Assembly: GCA_022678445.1 (NCBI GenBank)
Contig: JALBWU010000004.1
Coordinates: 124,001 to 188,000 of the forward strand
Direction of reading: 5' to 3'
Origin: Candidatus Aramenus sp. CH1
Lineage (GTDB): Archaea > Thermoproteota > Thermoprotei_A > Sulfolobales > Sulfolobaceae
Length of the DNA: 64,000 nt
Shown: positions 1-10,974 of the stretch, in pieces
How the letters are laid out: each line of letters opens with the position of its first letter
How positions within the stretch are numbered: position 1 is the stretch's first letter
Notes under the pieces: model-generated
The model's database searches: none
The model's input: only the letters and a program-made list of their open reading frames with translations
What the model was told of the DNA's origin: nothing
Position numbers and translations under genes: made by a program

Positions 1-238
1 AGGTGGAGAAAGAGAATACTTTGGACCCAGGGTTGAAGTGGACTAAAGGCTTCTTCTCTATTGGGTCCACGTGGGCCGCTGCCACCTTTCCGTAAACGTC
101 TAAGTAGAGCTTTCCGTTTCTCACAGTCCTCACTCCGCAGAAGCCAGTTTGTCCCTCGCCTATAAGGCACCTCCTAGCGCAGGCTAAGCACCTAACTCTG
201 CCGTTCTCTTTTCTATACAGAGTTGCTTCCTTGCTCAT
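1..238 (-). CDS. amrS: AmrS-like radical SAM protein (AmmeMemoRadiSam system), N-terminal fragment
   Basis: The reading frame starts at the ATG at 238 and runs off the left edge of the window, leaving 79 residues. It opens with [10 protein letters not shown] and then has the paired cysteine signature CLACARRC...FCGVR, followed by [17 protein letters not shown]. This is typical of the N terminus of the AmmeMemoRadiSam system radical SAM family (AmrS, often called a pyruvate-formate lyase activating-like enzyme). The radical SAM CxxxCxxC motif would lie outside the window, so it is not seen. The biological substrate of the family is unsettled. The TATA-like box at 261-270 sits about 26 nt before the ATG, consistent with a leaderless transcript divergent from the DUF309 gene. 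Confidence 0.8.
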   Translation of the reverse strand, partial: MSKEATLYRKENGRVRCLACARRCLIGEGQTGFCGVRTVRNGKLYLDVYGKVAAAHVDPIEKKPLVHFNPGSKVFSFST

Positions 239-270
239 TAATTATATTCTCTCAATCTCAGGATATAAAC
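236..270. promoter_or_regulatory. Divergent promoters of amrS and the DUF309 gene
   Basis: Only 32 nt separate two divergent ATGs. The AT-rich attaattata around 236-247 lies about 26 nt before the ATG at 271, and gtttatatcc (minus strand, 261-270) lies about 26 nt before the ATG at 238. Each promoter therefore overlaps the 5' end of the opposite gene. This is inferred from spacing only. Confidence 0.5.
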
Positions 271-1122
<852 letters not shown>

Positions 1123-1155
1123 AGTAAAATGTAAAGGAAAAGGGATTAAAACGTT

Positions 1156-1545
1156 TTATTCGTAGAGATAGGCGTAATTTAACGTGACTTCCTTGTTGGC
1201 GTTTAACTCCACGTGCACAGTGTAGTGTCCAAGCTGGGTTATTTCCACCGTGTAGCTGCCTGGAGGTAAGTAAAAGGTCGCTATGCCGTCTGAGTTAGTG
1301 TAGTTCTGGTAGAAAGAGCCGTTAGCTCCCTTTACCCACACTACGGCGTTAGTCAGCGGAGACTCTCCGCCAAACGGACCGTAGTTCATTATCACCTTGA
1401 CCTCTAGGACGTAGTTACCATCTTGAGGGATAGTAGAAATCGTGGATATCGTCAGGGTGGTCTTGTATCCCGATGCAAGGTAAACGCCAGCAAAGGTGAG
1501 CACTAAGATTAAGACCCCTAGGCCAAGAAGTAATACCTTGTTCAT
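1156..1545 (-). CDS. Membrane-anchored secreted protein with carboxypeptidase-regulatory-like fold
   Basis: This is a 129-residue protein. Residues 5-25 form one strong hydrophobic segment (VLLLGLGVLILVLTFAGVYL) that should act as a signal anchor. The remainder is beta-rich: NAVVWVKGANGSFYQNYTNSDGIATFYLPPGSYTVEI is the pattern of a CarboxypepD_reg/transthyretin-like beta-sandwich. NGS and NYT sequons could be N-glycosylated, as usual for Sulfolobales surface proteins. It is predicted to face the pseudoperiplasm. No specific function is recognisable. The gene is divergent from the VIT-like gene, with a shared AT-rich box at about 1572-1580. Confidence 0.65.
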   Translation of the reverse strand: MNKVLLLGLGVLILVLTFAGVYLASGYKTTLTISTISTIPQDGNYVLEVKVIMNYGPFGGESPLTNAVVWVKGANGSFYQNYTNSDGIATFYLPPGSYTVEITQLGHYTVHVELNANKEVTLNYAYLYE

Positions 1546-1611
1546 GGTTCATAGTAAACTACAAAACACTAATATTTAAAACGAATCAGTATAAGGAGGA
1601 GCGTAACGGGG

Positions 1612-2160
1612 TTGCTGGAGAAGGTAATCCAAGGTCTAAGGTACTCAGTTAAATACGATAAGTCCGTCTTAAGGAGGTACACCATCCTTGGGGCGTTCGA
1701 CGGCATACTTTTGGCAACTGGGATACTAATATCTAGCAGTGCAGTCAAGATACTCCCTCAAGACATATTTTTGTCTGTGGCTAGCGGAATCATAGCTATA
1801 GCGATCTCTTCCACGTGGAACGCCCTAGTGGTAGAGGCAAAGGAGAGGGAAAAGGAGTTCAGGGATTTGGAAAGGCAAATGATGAGAAAACTAGACGGCA
1901 CAATATACGAGTACGGGATGAAGTCCACCATAGTGCTCTCTGCGTTGCTTCACGGTGCCTCACCTTTCTTGGGACTAATACCAATTTTAGTTTACACCTA
2001 CACACGAAGTGTTATGTTGGGCGTAGGGGCTTCCTTGGCCTCACTATTCGTTCTAGGGGTGCTTTACGAGGGGGACTTGAAGGAAAAGCTCGTCTCTGGA
2101 GTGATTATATTCATAGCTGGGGTGGTAACGGTTTTAATAACAGCGTTGATAAGCCGTTAG
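1612..2160 (+). CDS. VIT1/CCC1-family-like membrane protein
   Basis: This 182-residue integral membrane protein starts at a TTG at 1612, preceded by AGGAGG at 1594-1599. The start of the mature region, LGAFDGILLATGILISSS, resembles the first helix of the VIT/CCC1 iron-manganese transporter family (GxxDGxxtt). Three to four further hydrophobic segments follow, separated by a charged loop (KEREKEFRDLERQ) at about residues 80-95. A metal-transport role is inferred from the family only. It is shorter than full-length VIT proteins, so the call stays at family level. Confidence 0.6.
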   Translation: MLEKVIQGLRYSVKYDKSVLRRYTILGAFDGILLATGILISSSAVKILPQDIFLSVASGIIAIAISSTWNALVVEAKEREKEFRDLERQMMRKLDGTIYEYGMKSTIVLSALLHGASPFLGLIPILVYTYTRSVMLGVGASLASLFVLGVLYEGDLKEKLVSGVIIFIAGVVTVLITALISR

Positions 2161-2166
2161 AGCCGA

Positions 2167-2358
2167 TCAGAGCCACCAACCAGTGGTACTCCAGCAACCA
2201 AAACGCGTCATCATATCCTGGCACGAGTTCCTGTCTCCCTTGTTACACTTCTCGCAAAGCGCGCCGTAGTCCTTGACCGTCTCTGGATCGCAAATTATTT
2301 TACCGCATATTTCTACGCAAATTTTGTCTCCTTCTTTAATATAACACTGTATATACAT
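2167..2358 (-). CDS. Small cysteine-rich protein of unknown function
   Basis: This is a 63-residue ORF with eight cysteines (C5, C14, C18, C23, C35, C38, C46, C55), including a CEKC pair, suggesting a metal-binding or disulfide-rich mini-protein. Support for translation is a very good ribosome-binding site: AAAGGTGAT ends five bases before the ATG at 2358. I recognise no family. The gene is divergent from the cupin gene with 39 nt between start codons. It could be a Zn- or Fe-S-binding accessory protein, but nothing in the sequence settles that. Confidence 0.55.
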   Translation of the reverse strand: MYIQCYIKEGDKICVEICGKIICDPETVKDYGALCEKCNKGDRNSCQDMMTRFGCWSTTGWWL

Positions 2359-2367
2359 ACAATCACC

Positions 2368-2375
2368 TTTTTAAA
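2368..2375 (+). promoter_or_regulatory. TATA box of the cupin gene
   Basis: tttttaaa is centred 26 nt before the ATG at 2398, the spacing expected for a leaderless Sulfolobales transcript. The same few bases also carry the ribosome-binding region of the divergent cysteine-rich gene. Confidence 0.55.
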
Positions 2376-2397
2376 CTACTTATACCATATAAACATA

Positions 2398-2937
2398 ATG
2401 CAGTCCCTTAAAAGAGTGGACAGACAAAAGGAGTTCACTGAAAAAGTAAAGGATCTAGTCCAGGAGATAGAAGAAGATGACCTAAAGGTAGTAACTTTCA
2501 TGGAGTACACCACACCTCCAGAGAAAGTAAAACCGAAGGTTATTAAATTCGACAAGGTGGTAAAGCTCCTCAGAGTAATAGCTGAGGAGGGGAAGGTGGA
2601 GAAGGGAGTTGCCAAGATCATGCTGTACTCCCCATCGACTGGGAGGTCTAGGGGTCTCACCCCAACAATGATGGCTGGCTTTCAATACATCCAGAAGGGG
2701 ATGAGCACTAAGCCCCACTCCCACAACATGGCTTCAATATATCTAGTAGTTAAGGGAAAGGGATACTCCGTAATTGACGGGGAGAAGTATTACTGGGAAG
2801 AGGGCGACGTCTTCGTGGTTCCAGCAAACGCTGTGCACAGTCATGTAAATACTGGAGAAGAGGACGCGATACTGTTCGACGTCACGGATTCGGGTCTACT
2901 AGAGAACCTAGGAATCCTGGAGTTCAAAGAAGAGTAA
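2398..2937 (+). CDS. Cupin-domain protein
   Basis: This 179-residue protein has a helical N-terminal third (about 1-70) and a single C-terminal cupin barrel. The two cupin motifs are visible: [19 protein letters not shown] (metal ligands H, H and later residues) and [18 protein letters not shown]. The fold is that of gentisate-dioxygenase-like or regulatory cupins. A single cupin domain with an N-terminal helical extension does not identify the substrate. The transcript is probably leaderless. The protein is cytosolic. Confidence 0.75.
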   Translation: MQSLKRVDRQKEFTEKVKDLVQEIEEDDLKVVTFMEYTTPPEKVKPKVIKFDKVVKLLRVIAEEGKVEKGVAKIMLYSPSTGRSRGLTPTMMAGFQYIQKGMSTKPHSHNMASIYLVVKGKGYSVIDGEKYYWEEGDVFVVPANAVHSHVNTGEEDAILFDVTDSGLLENLGILEFKEE

Positions 2938-2949
2938 AAGGAAAAAAAG

Positions 2950-3906
2950 TCATTTTCCTGTTTTCTCCCCCCAGACCAACTTGTACACTTTGAACAGTTT
3001 TTCGTCCCTCCACTTCGATAACTCTTGGAACGTCTTTCCCTTAACGAATTGGTAATCCTTCATCTGCTGTATTGCCTTCACTACCCCAGTGTAGGGGAAC
3101 TTGTCGTACTTAGCGAGGGTGTGCATCCACTCGTTTGCTCCATAGCCAAATCCCCTGCTGAAGAAGTACTCCAGTCCTCCCTCACCTCCGCCAAGGTGGT
3201 AAGTTAAGAAGGGACCCATGAACGCCCACCTTAGGCCTATTGCTGCCGTCATGACCTTATCTATGTCCTCCACAGTCGCCACTCCCTCGTCAACGAGGTA
3301 AACAGCTTCCCTAAAGAGGGCAAAGGCCAGCCTGTTGCCAATGAAGCCTGGCACCTCTTTCTTGAGGACCACAACGACCCTGTCCAGGTACTCCATGAAC
3401 TCCTTGCTCACGTCTATCGCGGTCTGGGAGGTCTTCTCGCCGGGGACAATCTCGACTAGGGGTAATAGGTGGGGTGGATTCCAGGGGTGTACTATGATCC
3501 CCCTCTCAGGGTACCTCCTCATCGCCTTCTGTATTTCCGTCATTAGCAGGCCAGAGGTAGAACTGCCCAACACCACTTCCTTACCTAGTTTTTCGTCCAA
3601 GTAGGAGAACAGCTTCTTCTTGACGTCGTAGTCCTCTATAACCGCCTCTATTACGTAATCTGCTCCGTTTATTGCCTCGTCGAGGTTAGTGGTTGGCTTT
3701 ACGTTCTTCATGTATTCCTCTGAGGGCTTCTCCACTAGTCCCAAGTTCTTCATGACGTCCAAGTACCCTTTGACCTTCGCTATCCCCTTGTCAAGCGTTT
3801 CCTTCTTCTCAGTGTAGAAAGTAACCTCGTACCCTTTGCTTGCGAGAAGGGTTGCCCAACCTGAACCTATTAGCCCAGCGCCTACCACGGTTACGCGTTT
3901 TATCAT
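2950..3906 (-). CDS. 3-hydroxyacyl-CoA dehydrogenase family NAD-dependent enzyme
   Basis: The N-terminal Rossmann motif [21 protein letters not shown] binds [26 protein letters not shown] and the [17 protein letters not shown] segment follow the 3-hydroxyacyl-CoA/hydroxybutyryl-CoA dehydrogenase family, and [21 protein letters not shown] starts the C-terminal helical domain. At 318 residues it is the size of single-domain enzymes, close to L-gulonate or carnitine dehydrogenase-like members, so the CoA substrate is not assured. I chose the ATG at 3906 because a minus-strand acttatact box (3929-3937) is 26 nt upstream. A GTG at 3912 adds two residues. Confidence 0.8.
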   Translation of the reverse strand: MIKRVTVVGAGLIGSGWATLLASKGYEVTFYTEKKETLDKGIAKVKGYLDVMKNLGLVEKPSEEYMKNVKPTTNLDEAINGADYVIEAVIEDYDVKKKLFSYLDEKLGKEVVLGSSTSGLLMTEIQKAMRRYPERGIIVHPWNPPHLLPLVEIVPGEKTSQTAIDVSKEFMEYLDRVVVVLKKEVPGFIGNRLAFALFREAVYLVDEGVATVEDIDKVMTAAIGLRWAFMGPFLTYHLGGGEGGLEYFFSRGFGYGANEWMHTLAKYDKFPYTGVVKAIQQMKDYQFVKGKTFQELSKWRDEKLFKVYKLVWGEKTGK

Positions 3907-3928
3907 AGACACTTATACTGTTTAAGGA

Positions 3929-3961
3929 GTATAAGTACATTTCTCACGTTTAATTTTTATT
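3929..3961. promoter_or_regulatory. Divergent promoters of the dehydrogenase and translin genes
   Basis: Two TATA-like boxes lie back to back: acttatact on the minus strand (3929-3937) and tttttatt on the plus strand (3954-3961). Each is centred about 26 nt from its start codon (3906 and 3983), which supports both start choices and leaderless mRNAs. Confidence 0.5.
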
Positions 3962-3982
3962 TACACGCCTCCCTATATACCT

Positions 3983-4579
3983 ATGGACGTAGCCAAAATA
4001 GTCGACTACTTGAATGGCATTGAGCCAAAGCTCTCCGCTAGGTCTGACAGTAGGGAACAGCTCCTCCTGAAGTCTAGGGAGCTAATAAGGCTCTGCGGGG
4101 AGACTATTTCCCTAGCCCACAGACAGAAAAGGGATGAGGCCTTGAAGAAGTTCCAAGAGGCGATGAACAAGGCAAGGGAAATCGAGCAGATAGTCTCCAA
4201 CTACCCAGAGCTCCTCTATGGAGACGTGGGAACTGCATTCCAGGAATTGGCTGAGGCGTCGATAGTGCTTTCCTTCTACTTTGACGTGGAGCTTAGGCTA
4301 CCCAACGACCTGGGTATACCGGACATATACTACATAACTGGGATAGCAGACGCGGTTGGGGAAATGAGGAGGACCCTGCTAGAGAAGCTCAGAAAGGGGG
4401 ATGGGGTGAAGGAGGCAGAACGTATCCTAGAGTACATGGACGTGATTTACGAGAACCTCTGGAAGATGGAGTACCCTAAGTCCTTGGTCCCAGGGTTGAG
4501 GCAAAAAATAGACCAACTGAGGAAAATCCTGGAGGAGAGCAGGCACGACGTGTTCTTGGCTAGTTTAGGAAAAGTTTGA
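3983..4579 (+). CDS. Translin family RNA-binding protein (COG2178)
   Basis: This 198-residue all-helical protein carries the archaeal translin pattern: [20 protein letters not shown] at about residues 23-42, a long helix of alternating charge, [11 protein letters not shown] and DVYYxxGIADAxGEMRR-like text ([16 protein letters not shown] at about 117-132). Archaeal translins bind single-stranded nucleic acid. The in vivo target is not known. The length is right for the family. The gene overlaps the end of argX by 15 nt tail to tail and has its own promoter. Confidence in the family is high; the function is general. Confidence 0.82.
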   Translation: MDVAKIVDYLNGIEPKLSARSDSREQLLLKSRELIRLCGETISLAHRQKRDEALKKFQEAMNKAREIEQIVSNYPELLYGDVGTAFQELAEASIVLSFYFDVELRLPNDLGIPDIYYITGIADAVGEMRRTLLEKLRKGDGVKEAERILEYMDVIYENLWKMEYPKSLVPGLRQKIDQLRKILEESRHDVFLASLGKV

Positions 4580-5413
4580 CTTTAGGTACTCCACGAGTTT
4601 TTCTGGGACGTTTATTCCAGTAGCTAGCATGAAGCCCTTAAACTCCGGCACGTCGTTCAGTTCGTTTATAATGTAGCCCTTCTTGGGGTGCTCTAGGACG
4701 TCTATGGAGATGAACTCCCCCTTTACCACTGACGACGCCTTTAGGGCTATCTCCCTCAACTTGTCGTCCACCTCAATTTTTGAGGGGCTACCCCCTAGGG
4801 CTACATTAGCTCTCCACTCGTTCTGGGGTATGTTCCTCGCGTAACAGCCGAGCAACTCCTTGCCCATCACTATACACCTTATGTCCCTGTCCTTCCACTT
4901 GACGTACTCCTGGACTATGTGGACCTTGAGGGCCGAGTTACCCATCATCTCCCTGTGCTCTATGATGGTCTTTCCCTCGAATATGTCCCTGATCAGCGAT
5001 ACCATCCTACCCCAGCTACCTATTGGGGGTTTGTCAATTAGCGGGTAGCCCATTTGCTCGTATGCCTTTAGCGTGGCGTCTGGGGACATGGCTATAATGG
5101 AATCTGGTATTGGGATGCCTTCCTTGAACAGCTTCGAGTAGGTAAGTATCTTGTCCCCTGCAACCGTGATTACCTCCGTCGAGTTTATTGTGTGGACGTT
5201 AGCCCCCTCTAGTACCGCCGCTGCGTATAAGGACCTATACATGCTCACTGATCTTATTATCCCGACGTCGTACCTGCTCAAGGCCTTGTTGAACGGTAGT
5301 GCCTCTTGTCCTACGTTAATTATGTCGTAGGGTATCTGGTGGTCATTTAGGGCCTTTACAATTAACTTTTCTTCTTGCCTTATTATGTCTACTACTAAGG
5401 CTACTTTAATCAC
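4565..5413 (-). CDS. argX: LysW-glutamate ligase ArgX (RimK-type ATP-grasp)
   Basis: This 282-residue ATP-grasp ligase has the RimK/LysX layout: an N-terminal pre-ATP-grasp domain, [19 protein letters not shown], the ATP-binding lid [19 protein letters not shown], and the metal-binding end [13 protein letters not shown]. In Sulfolobales two such enzymes exist: LysX attaches alpha-aminoadipate and ArgX attaches glutamate to the carrier protein LysW. The position as last gene of the argG-argH-carA-carB operon, overlapping carB by 4 nt, argues for ArgX and arginine synthesis. The carrier gene lysW and the remaining shared enzymes are not in this window. LysX remains a weaker alternative. Confidence 0.82.
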   Translation of the reverse strand: MIKVALVVDIIRQEEKLIVKALNDHQIPYDIINVGQEALPFNKALSRYDVGIIRSVSMYRSLYAAAVLEGANVHTINSTEVITVAGDKILTYSKLFKEGIPIPDSIIAMSPDATLKAYEQMGYPLIDKPPIGSWGRMVSLIRDIFEGKTIIEHREMMGNSALKVHIVQEYVKWKDRDIRCIVMGKELLGCYARNIPQNEWRANVALGGSPSKIEVDDKLREIALKASSVVKGEFISIDVLEHPKKGYIINELNDVPEFKGFMLATGINVPEKLVEYLKSNFS

Positions 5414-8400
5414 ACACCACCTCCATAAGCTCTCATCTCGTAAAAGGTGAGGGATGGCAAGGCAAACGACCTTGAGAGCTCGTAGCCAAGCCTCGCGTTG
5501 AGGACTATGGGCACGTTGTAGTCTACGGCAGTCCTCCTCAACTCGTAGTCGACTCCCTTTAAGTAACCGTTGGTCACCACTATGTCCACCTTTCCTGAGG
5601 TGATCTCCTTTATCAAGTCTTTTTCGCTCTTCCCTTCAAAGCCGTCAGCTTCGAAGCTGGAGAGGGTATGTACCTCTAGCCCTACCTTTGAGAGGTTCTC
5701 TGCAGTGGCTTTTAAGTAGTCCTTGTTCCCCTTCCCGTAGACTATTGCCACCTTTCCCTGAGATGGCGTCTTATTTGGAGAGGACGAGAGCCAGCTCTTC
5801 AGTAACGCCTCGTGGAAGGTAAAGCCAAAGGACGCCGCTTCCCCGGTGCTCCTCATCTCGGGTCCAAGGAACGGGTAAGCTCCCTTGAGCTGAGCCCAGG
5901 AGAACTGTGGCGACTTCACTGCCCATGCCTTTGAAGGCGGGTCGTAGAACTCGTCTAACCCTAGTCCCTTGAATATACCGTCTACTGCCTTCTCTATTAA
6001 GTTAACCCCCTTCGCCTTACTGGTAAAGGGCATTGACCTACTTGCCCTCAAGTTCAGCTCTATTATGTAGGGGTAGTTGTCCTTTACCACGAACTGGAGG
6101 TTGAAGGGACCTTTAATCCCTATTTCCCTAGCCAGCCTTAAGGCGGATTCCTTCATCTCCCTTACCACGTCATCCCTCAACTGCCTATAGGGTATTGACA
6201 TTGTGGCGTCTCCGCTGTGAACCCCCGCCTCCTCAACGTGCTCCAGCACAGTGCCTATTGCTCCCTTCCCGTCGCTTATTGCGTCTATCTCTGCCTCGAT
6301 GGCGTTATCAAGGAACTTTGAGACGACCACAGGGTACTTAGTGGACACCTTAGCTTTACCTAGGAACTCTATCAGCTCGCTCTCGTTGTAGGCAATCGCC
6401 ATAGCTGAACCGCTTAACACGTAACTTGGCCTTATTATCACGGGGTAACCTACTGAGTCCACGAACTTCTTCACCTCCTCCATTGACCTAGCTGAGGTCC
6501 AGGGAGGTTGCCCGAGGCCTAACTTGTCCAGGAGGGCAGAGAACTTTTCCCTATCCTCCGCAACGTCAACGCTCCTCCCTGCAGTACCGAAGAGTTGTAT
6601 TCCGTTGTCCTCTAGGGACTTGGCTATGGAGTTGCCTATTTGGCCTGCAGAGAAGGTGGCGACGTACCTGAACTTCTCCTTCTTGATTAAGTCTATTATC
6701 CTCTCCACGGAAATTTCGTCAAAGTACAGCTTCTTTGCAACGTCCCAGTCAGTTGACACCGTCTCGGGGTTGTAGTTCAGTATGGCGACCTCGTCAAAGT
6801 ACTTGGAGGCGGCGTCGTGTAACGACACAACTCCCCAGTCGAACTCAACTGACACGCCTATCCTGAACCCTCCCGCTCCTATCACGAGTAGCTTATTGGG
6901 GGACTCTGAGAACTCTATGTCGTCTTCTTGTCCACTATACGTTAGATACAAGTAGTTGGTGACAGCGGGCCACTCTCCAGCCAACGTGTCTATCTGCTTT
7001 ACCTTTGGCAACAGGTTCAGCTCTAGCCTCTTCTTGGTTACGTCTTCTGGCCTCGCAGATAATGCTTGGGCTATCTGCTCGTCGCTAAGGCCCAACCTCT
7101 TTGCCTCCTCTAGGATGTCCTTGGTGAGGGCCTTGTGCTTCTTGAGGCCTTCGTAGAACTCCACTACCTTTCTAATCTTCTCGAGGAAGAACTTGTCAAC
7201 CCCAGTTACTTCGTAAACTTCGTCCACCGTGGCCCCTAGCTGGAAAGCCTTTGCGGCGTACAGGAACCAGTAGGGGTACCTGTTCTTCAGCTTCTCCAAC
7301 ATCTCCTGCTTAGTCGTGTAAGAGTTGTAGACCCTTCCTCCTACTAGACCGGGTTCGCCTATGTCCAGCATCCTTATCGCCTTCTGGATCGCCTCCTCGA
7401 ATGACCTCCCTATGCTCATTACTTCTCCTACGCTTTTCATCTCAGAGGCTAGGCTGTTTTCCACTTCTTCAAACTTCTGAAGGTCCCACCTAGGTATCTT
7501 AATGACTACGTAGTCTAGGCTCGGCTCGAAGCAGGCACACGTGGAGCCGGAGACCTTGTTTATTACCTCCTCCAGCGTGTAGCCGAGGGCGAGCTTAGCG
7601 GAGACGTAAGCCAGTGGGTAACCAGTTGCCTTACTCGCGAGGGCGCTTGACCTAGACATCCTTGGGTTGGTCTCTATGACGTAGCTGTTATAGCTCTTTG
7701 GATCTAACGCGAACTGGACGTTGCATTCGCCTATCAAGTCAATGGACTTCGCTACCTCTACGCTCTGCGTCCTCATCTTCTGGAACTCGTAGTTGTCCAA
7801 GGTCTGGCAGGGGGCTATTACCGTGGACTCCCCGGTGTGGACGCCCATGGGATCCAAGTTCTCTATGCACGCTATTACCGCGGAGTTTCCCTTCTTGTCC
7901 CTCATTACCTCGTACTCCAGTTCCTTCCAGTGGTGGAGGTACTTCTCTATTAGCACCTCGTGGATGTAGCTTTGCGAGAGGGCCCTCCCAATGTTCTTCT
8001 TGAGCGTCTCCTCGTCCCAGGCTACTATGGAACCCCTACCGCCCAAGTTAAAGCTTACTCTTACCATGACGGGGTAGCCTATTTCCTTGGCTTTCTTTAG
8101 CGCCTCTTCCTCGGACCTCGCGGAGAGTGAAGGTGGGACTGGGAGACCCACTTGAATCATGGTCTCCCTGAACTTCTCCCTGCTCAGTGCCCTCTCTATC
8201 CCTTCAATTGGCGTTCCCAATACCTTCACTCCGTACTTCTGGAAGATGCCCCTCTTGTATAGGTCTACCCCTACGTTGAGGGCGGTCTGCCCTCCAAAGC
8301 CTATCATTATCGCATCTGGCCTTTCTTGCTCTATTACCCTTTCAGCCGACCACCACGTAACAGGTTGCATGTATATCTTGTCGGCTATTTTGTAGCTTGT

Positions 8401-8550
8401 CTGTACCGTAGCCACGTTGGAGTTTAAGAGGATAGTCGAAATTCCCTCCTCCTTTAGTGCCTTAAGCGCTTGACTACCGCTGTAGTCGAACTCCGCTGCC
8501 TCGGCTATCTTTATTGGACCAGACCCGATGACTAGTACCTTCTCCACCAC
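5410..8550 (-). CDS. carB: Carbamoyl-phosphate synthase large subunit
   Basis: This full-length 1046-residue enzyme consists of two homologous ATP-grasp halves ([21 protein letters not shown] at the N terminus; [20 protein letters not shown] opening the second half) followed by a C-terminal MGS-like domain (from about residue 930, [13 protein letters not shown]). With CarA it makes carbamoyl phosphate from glutamine, bicarbonate and two ATP. The product serves both ArgF-type transcarbamylation and PyrB, encoded at 29.8 kb. It is in the arg operon between carA and argX, one base after carA. No unusual residue is seen in the signature loops. Confidence 0.96.
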   Translation of the reverse strand: MVEKVLVIGSGPIKIAEAAEFDYSGSQALKALKEEGISTILLNSNVATVQTSYKIADKIYMQPVTWWSAERVIEQERPDAIMIGFGGQTALNVGVDLYKRGIFQKYGVKVLGTPIEGIERALSREKFRETMIQVGLPVPPSLSARSEEEALKKAKEIGYPVMVRVSFNLGGRGSIVAWDEETLKKNIGRALSQSYIHEVLIEKYLHHWKELEYEVMRDKKGNSAVIACIENLDPMGVHTGESTVIAPCQTLDNYEFQKMRTQSVEVAKSIDLIGECNVQFALDPKSYNSYVIETNPRMSRSSALASKATGYPLAYVSAKLALGYTLEEVINKVSGSTCACFEPSLDYVVIKIPRWDLQKFEEVENSLASEMKSVGEVMSIGRSFEEAIQKAIRMLDIGEPGLVGGRVYNSYTTKQEMLEKLKNRYPYWFLYAAKAFQLGATVDEVYEVTGVDKFFLEKIRKVVEFYEGLKKHKALTKDILEEAKRLGLSDEQIAQALSARPEDVTKKRLELNLLPKVKQIDTLAGEWPAVTNYLYLTYSGQEDDIEFSESPNKLLVIGAGGFRIGVSVEFDWGVVSLHDAASKYFDEVAILNYNPETVSTDWDVAKKLYFDEISVERIIDLIKKEKFRYVATFSAGQIGNSIAKSLEDNGIQLFGTAGRSVDVAEDREKFSALLDKLGLGQPPWTSARSMEEVKKFVDSVGYPVIIRPSYVLSGSAMAIAYNESELIEFLGKAKVSTKYPVVVSKFLDNAIEAEIDAISDGKGAIGTVLEHVEEAGVHSGDATMSIPYRQLRDDVVREMKESALRLAREIGIKGPFNLQFVVKDNYPYIIELNLRASRSMPFTSKAKGVNLIEKAVDGIFKGLGLDEFYDPPSKAWAVKSPQFSWAQLKGAYPFLGPEMRSTGEAASFGFTFHEALLKSWLSSSPNKTPSQGKVAIVYGKGNKDYLKATAENLSKVGLEVHTLSSFEADGFEGKSEKDLIKEITSGKVDIVVTNGYLKGVDYELRRTAVDYNVPIVLNARLGYELSRSFALPSLTFYEMRAYGGGV

Positions 8551-8551
8551 T

Positions 8552-9652
8552 TTACCTCACCATCTTCTTGAACTTATCAAAGACCCATGTTACGTCGTTT
8601 GGCCCCGGCCGGGCCTCTGGGTGGAACTGGGTCGTGATGATGGGCAACTTCTCGTGGTACATACCTTCTATAACCCCGTCGTCGGGGTTGTAGAACCACG
8701 GCTTCATCGAGGAGGGTACGTCCTCCTTGTATACCCCGTAACCGTGGTTATGAGTAGAGATGTAGCACTTGTTGTCTGTCAAGTCAACTACGGGCTTATT
8801 GATCGCCCTATGCCCGTACTTCATTTTCCTCACTTTCCCGCCGAGGGCCAAGGTAACAGCCTGATGACCTAGGCAGATACCCATTACGGGAAGCTTGTAC
8901 TCCAGCACCTCCCTTACGGCGTTAACTAGCTCTAGCTTTAGGTTGGGGTTCCCGGGACCGTTGCCAAACACCACTCCATCGGGCATGTAGTCCATAATCT
9001 GGTCAGCAGAGAAGTTACATGGAACCCTTACGATTGTGAAGCCCCTGGAGTAGAGCTCGTAAAGTATGCCGTGCTTTATGCCACAGTCCACTAGTACGAT
9101 CGTCTTTCCGTTATTTGGGTGCACTATAGGTGACTTGGGGGAGGTGAACTGGGTGAAGTCGATCTCGTCGTACTTCTTCTCCAAGAACCTCTGTGGGTTC
9201 TCCAATTCGTATCCACTGGTTATGACCCCCATCATAGTCCCCTTGGTTCTCACCCTCTTAACTATCATCCTCGTGTCAACGTTAGAGAGTCCAGGGACTC
9301 CCTCCTCTTGTAGCCACTCATGGAGGGACTTGGATGAGTTCCACTTGTTGGGATCTGTCTCCTCTGTCACCACTAGTCCCTCCACTTGTATCCTCTCTGA
9401 CTCGAAGTTCTTCAGAATACCGTTTTCGTACTCCTTCTTTGGCACGCCGTAGTTTCCCACAAGGGGGTGGGTGATTACCAGTACCTGTCCCTTGTAGGAG
9501 GGGTCAGTGAGGCTCTCTGGATAGCCGTTCATTGATGTTGTAAAGACCACCTCCCCCGCCCTCACTCCCCTTGCCCCGAAGCCGCATCCCTCTATTAAAG
9601 TCCCGTCCTCCAAGTAGAGGTAACCCTTATAGCCCCTCTTGCATAACGTCAT
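8552..9652 (-). CDS. carA: Carbamoyl-phosphate synthase small (glutaminase) subunit
   Basis: This 366-residue protein has an N-terminal CPSase small-chain domain ([18 protein letters not shown]) and a C-terminal class I glutamine amidotransferase domain. The nucleophile cysteine is in [11 protein letters not shown] and the catalytic His/Glu in [11 protein letters not shown]. It supplies ammonia to CarB. The chosen ATG at 9652 is preceded by GGTGG. A start at 9676 would add eight residues that do not look family-like and would deepen the overlap. The gene overlaps the end of argH by 26 nt, implying translational coupling in the argG-argH-carA-carB-argX operon. Confidence 0.94.
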   Translation of the reverse strand: MTLCKRGYKGYLYLEDGTLIEGCGFGARGVRAGEVVFTTSMNGYPESLTDPSYKGQVLVITHPLVGNYGVPKKEYENGILKNFESERIQVEGLVVTEETDPNKWNSSKSLHEWLQEEGVPGLSNVDTRMIVKRVRTKGTMMGVITSGYELENPQRFLEKKYDEIDFTQFTSPKSPIVHPNNGKTIVLVDCGIKHGILYELYSRGFTIVRVPCNFSADQIMDYMPDGVVFGNGPGNPNLKLELVNAVREVLEYKLPVMGICLGHQAVTLALGGKVRKMKYGHRAINKPVVDLTDNKCYISTHNHGYGVYKEDVPSSMKPWFYNPDDGVIEGMYHEKLPIITTQFHPEARPGPNDVTWVFDKFKKMVR

Positions 9653-10973
9653 CTTCCACCACCCTAAGCTGACCAATTTTGCTCAGGATCAAGTTCTCGT
9701 AGTCGTCCAAGGACTTCGAGTCCCTCTCGAGTCTGGCGATGGCGTCCTTAAGGTCTTCCTCCAAGATTTGGGGGTTCGGAGAACCGGTGACTGCCTTGAG
9801 CTTCACCGATTCCTCAGGGGTTATCTTACTTGTAAACTTATCGCTGAGAACCATTTCCTTAACCTCAAAGTAAGCCTGCCTATAAGGTTTTCCATTTAAG
9901 GCCAACCTTTCAGCTTCGTCAGTTGCCAACGTAGAACTATCTAAGTCCTTCTTGACCACCTGGATACCTTGGAAGAGGTCTTTGAGGACTTCTATCGTGG
10001 CCTTGACGATGGAGGTGCACTTCCAGTAGTATGCGTTCATCTCTTGTAGGTCTAAGTCGTAACCTGAAGGAAGCCCCTTATACATGGCCATGATGGAGGT
10101 TAGAGTTCCCACGCACTCGCCTCCCTTTGCCCTTAAGACTTCCATGGTAACTGCGTTCCTCTTCTGCGGCATCAAGCTACTGGTACTTACCTGTGAGTCT
10201 GGTAGCCTTAAGTACCCCACGAAGGAGGAGGAGAGGAATATCAAGTCCTCAGCTACCCTGCTAAGGGACACCATGAGGGTCGTTAGTTCCGCTATTGCCG
10301 AGATCATGTCTGCCCTAGACGACGTGGCGCTTATGGTGTTAACGATTACCCCGTCAAAGCCCAACATTTCCGCCTCCCTCTTCCTGTTGAGCTTAACGTT
10401 AGTACCTACGATTGCCCCAGACCCTAGTGGGGACCTGTTCAACGTCTTAAGTACGCTAAAGATGACTCCCCACCTAGAGCTTATCTCCTCCTCCACGTAC
10501 ATGAGGTAGTGGGCGAAGGTGGTGGGCTGGGCGGGTTGAAGGTGAGTAAAGGAAGGGAACAAAGTGATCTTGTGTTCCATTGCCTTATTCAAGACAACTT
10601 TCCTCAACTCCAGTAGGCCCTCAAGGATCTCAAGGATCTCCTCCCTCATTTTCAACCTCAATGCAGTAGCGACGTGGTCGTTCCTGGATCTCCCCATCCC
10701 GACCCATCCGCCTTCCTCCCCTACCTTGGTAAGGATGTGATCCTCAAGTGCCTCGTGTACGTCCTCGTAACCTTGCTTTATTTCCTTGAATTCCTTTACG
10801 GCAAACAGTATGTCCCTTGCGGTCTTTTTGCTTATGACTCCGTCCAGGTACAGCTCTACGACGTGGGCCTCCATGACTTCCTTGACTTGTTCCAGGATAG
10901 CGTGGTCTGAGTCAACGGAGGAGGTGTACTTAATTACAGCGTCTTCCTTTGACCCCCACTTCCTGTACAGCAT
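9627..10973 (-). CDS. argH: Argininosuccinate lyase
   Basis: This 448-residue member of the fumarase/aspartase superfamily splits argininosuccinate into arginine and fumarate. The family signature SSLMPQKRNAVTMEVL is present. GMGRSRNDHVATALRLK (substrate-binding loop) and FTHLQPAQPTTFAHYL (catalytic histidine region) precede it. Length is typical. The ATG at 10973 is one base after the argG stop, so ArgG and ArgH should be produced together. Fourth-gene carA begins inside its 3' end. Confidence 0.95.
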   Translation of the reverse strand: MLYRKWGSKEDAVIKYTSSVDSDHAILEQVKEVMEAHVVELYLDGVISKKTARDILFAVKEFKEIKQGYEDVHEALEDHILTKVGEEGGWVGMGRSRNDHVATALRLKMREEILEILEGLLELRKVVLNKAMEHKITLFPSFTHLQPAQPTTFAHYLMYVEEEISSRWGVIFSVLKTLNRSPLGSGAIVGTNVKLNRKREAEMLGFDGVIVNTISATSSRADMISAIAELTTLMVSLSRVAEDLIFLSSSFVGYLRLPDSQVSTSSLMPQKRNAVTMEVLRAKGGECVGTLTSIMAMYKGLPSGYDLDLQEMNAYYWKCTSIVKATIEVLKDLFQGIQVVKKDLDSSTLATDEAERLALNGKPYRQAYFEVKEMVLSDKFTSKITPEESVKLKAVTGSPNPQILEEDLKDAIARLERDSKSLDDYENLILSKIGQLRVVEDDVMQEGL

Positions 10974-10974
10974 C

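Noticed and set aside
223-270. TTG start at 223 for the DUF309 gene
   Set aside because: It lies inside the amrS coding start and upstream of the likely transcription start; the ATG at 271 has correct TATA spacing.
10084-10509. 141-codon open frame on the plus strand within argH
   Set aside because: It is antisense to a conserved enzyme, has no promoter or ribosome-binding site, and its composition follows from argH codon usage.
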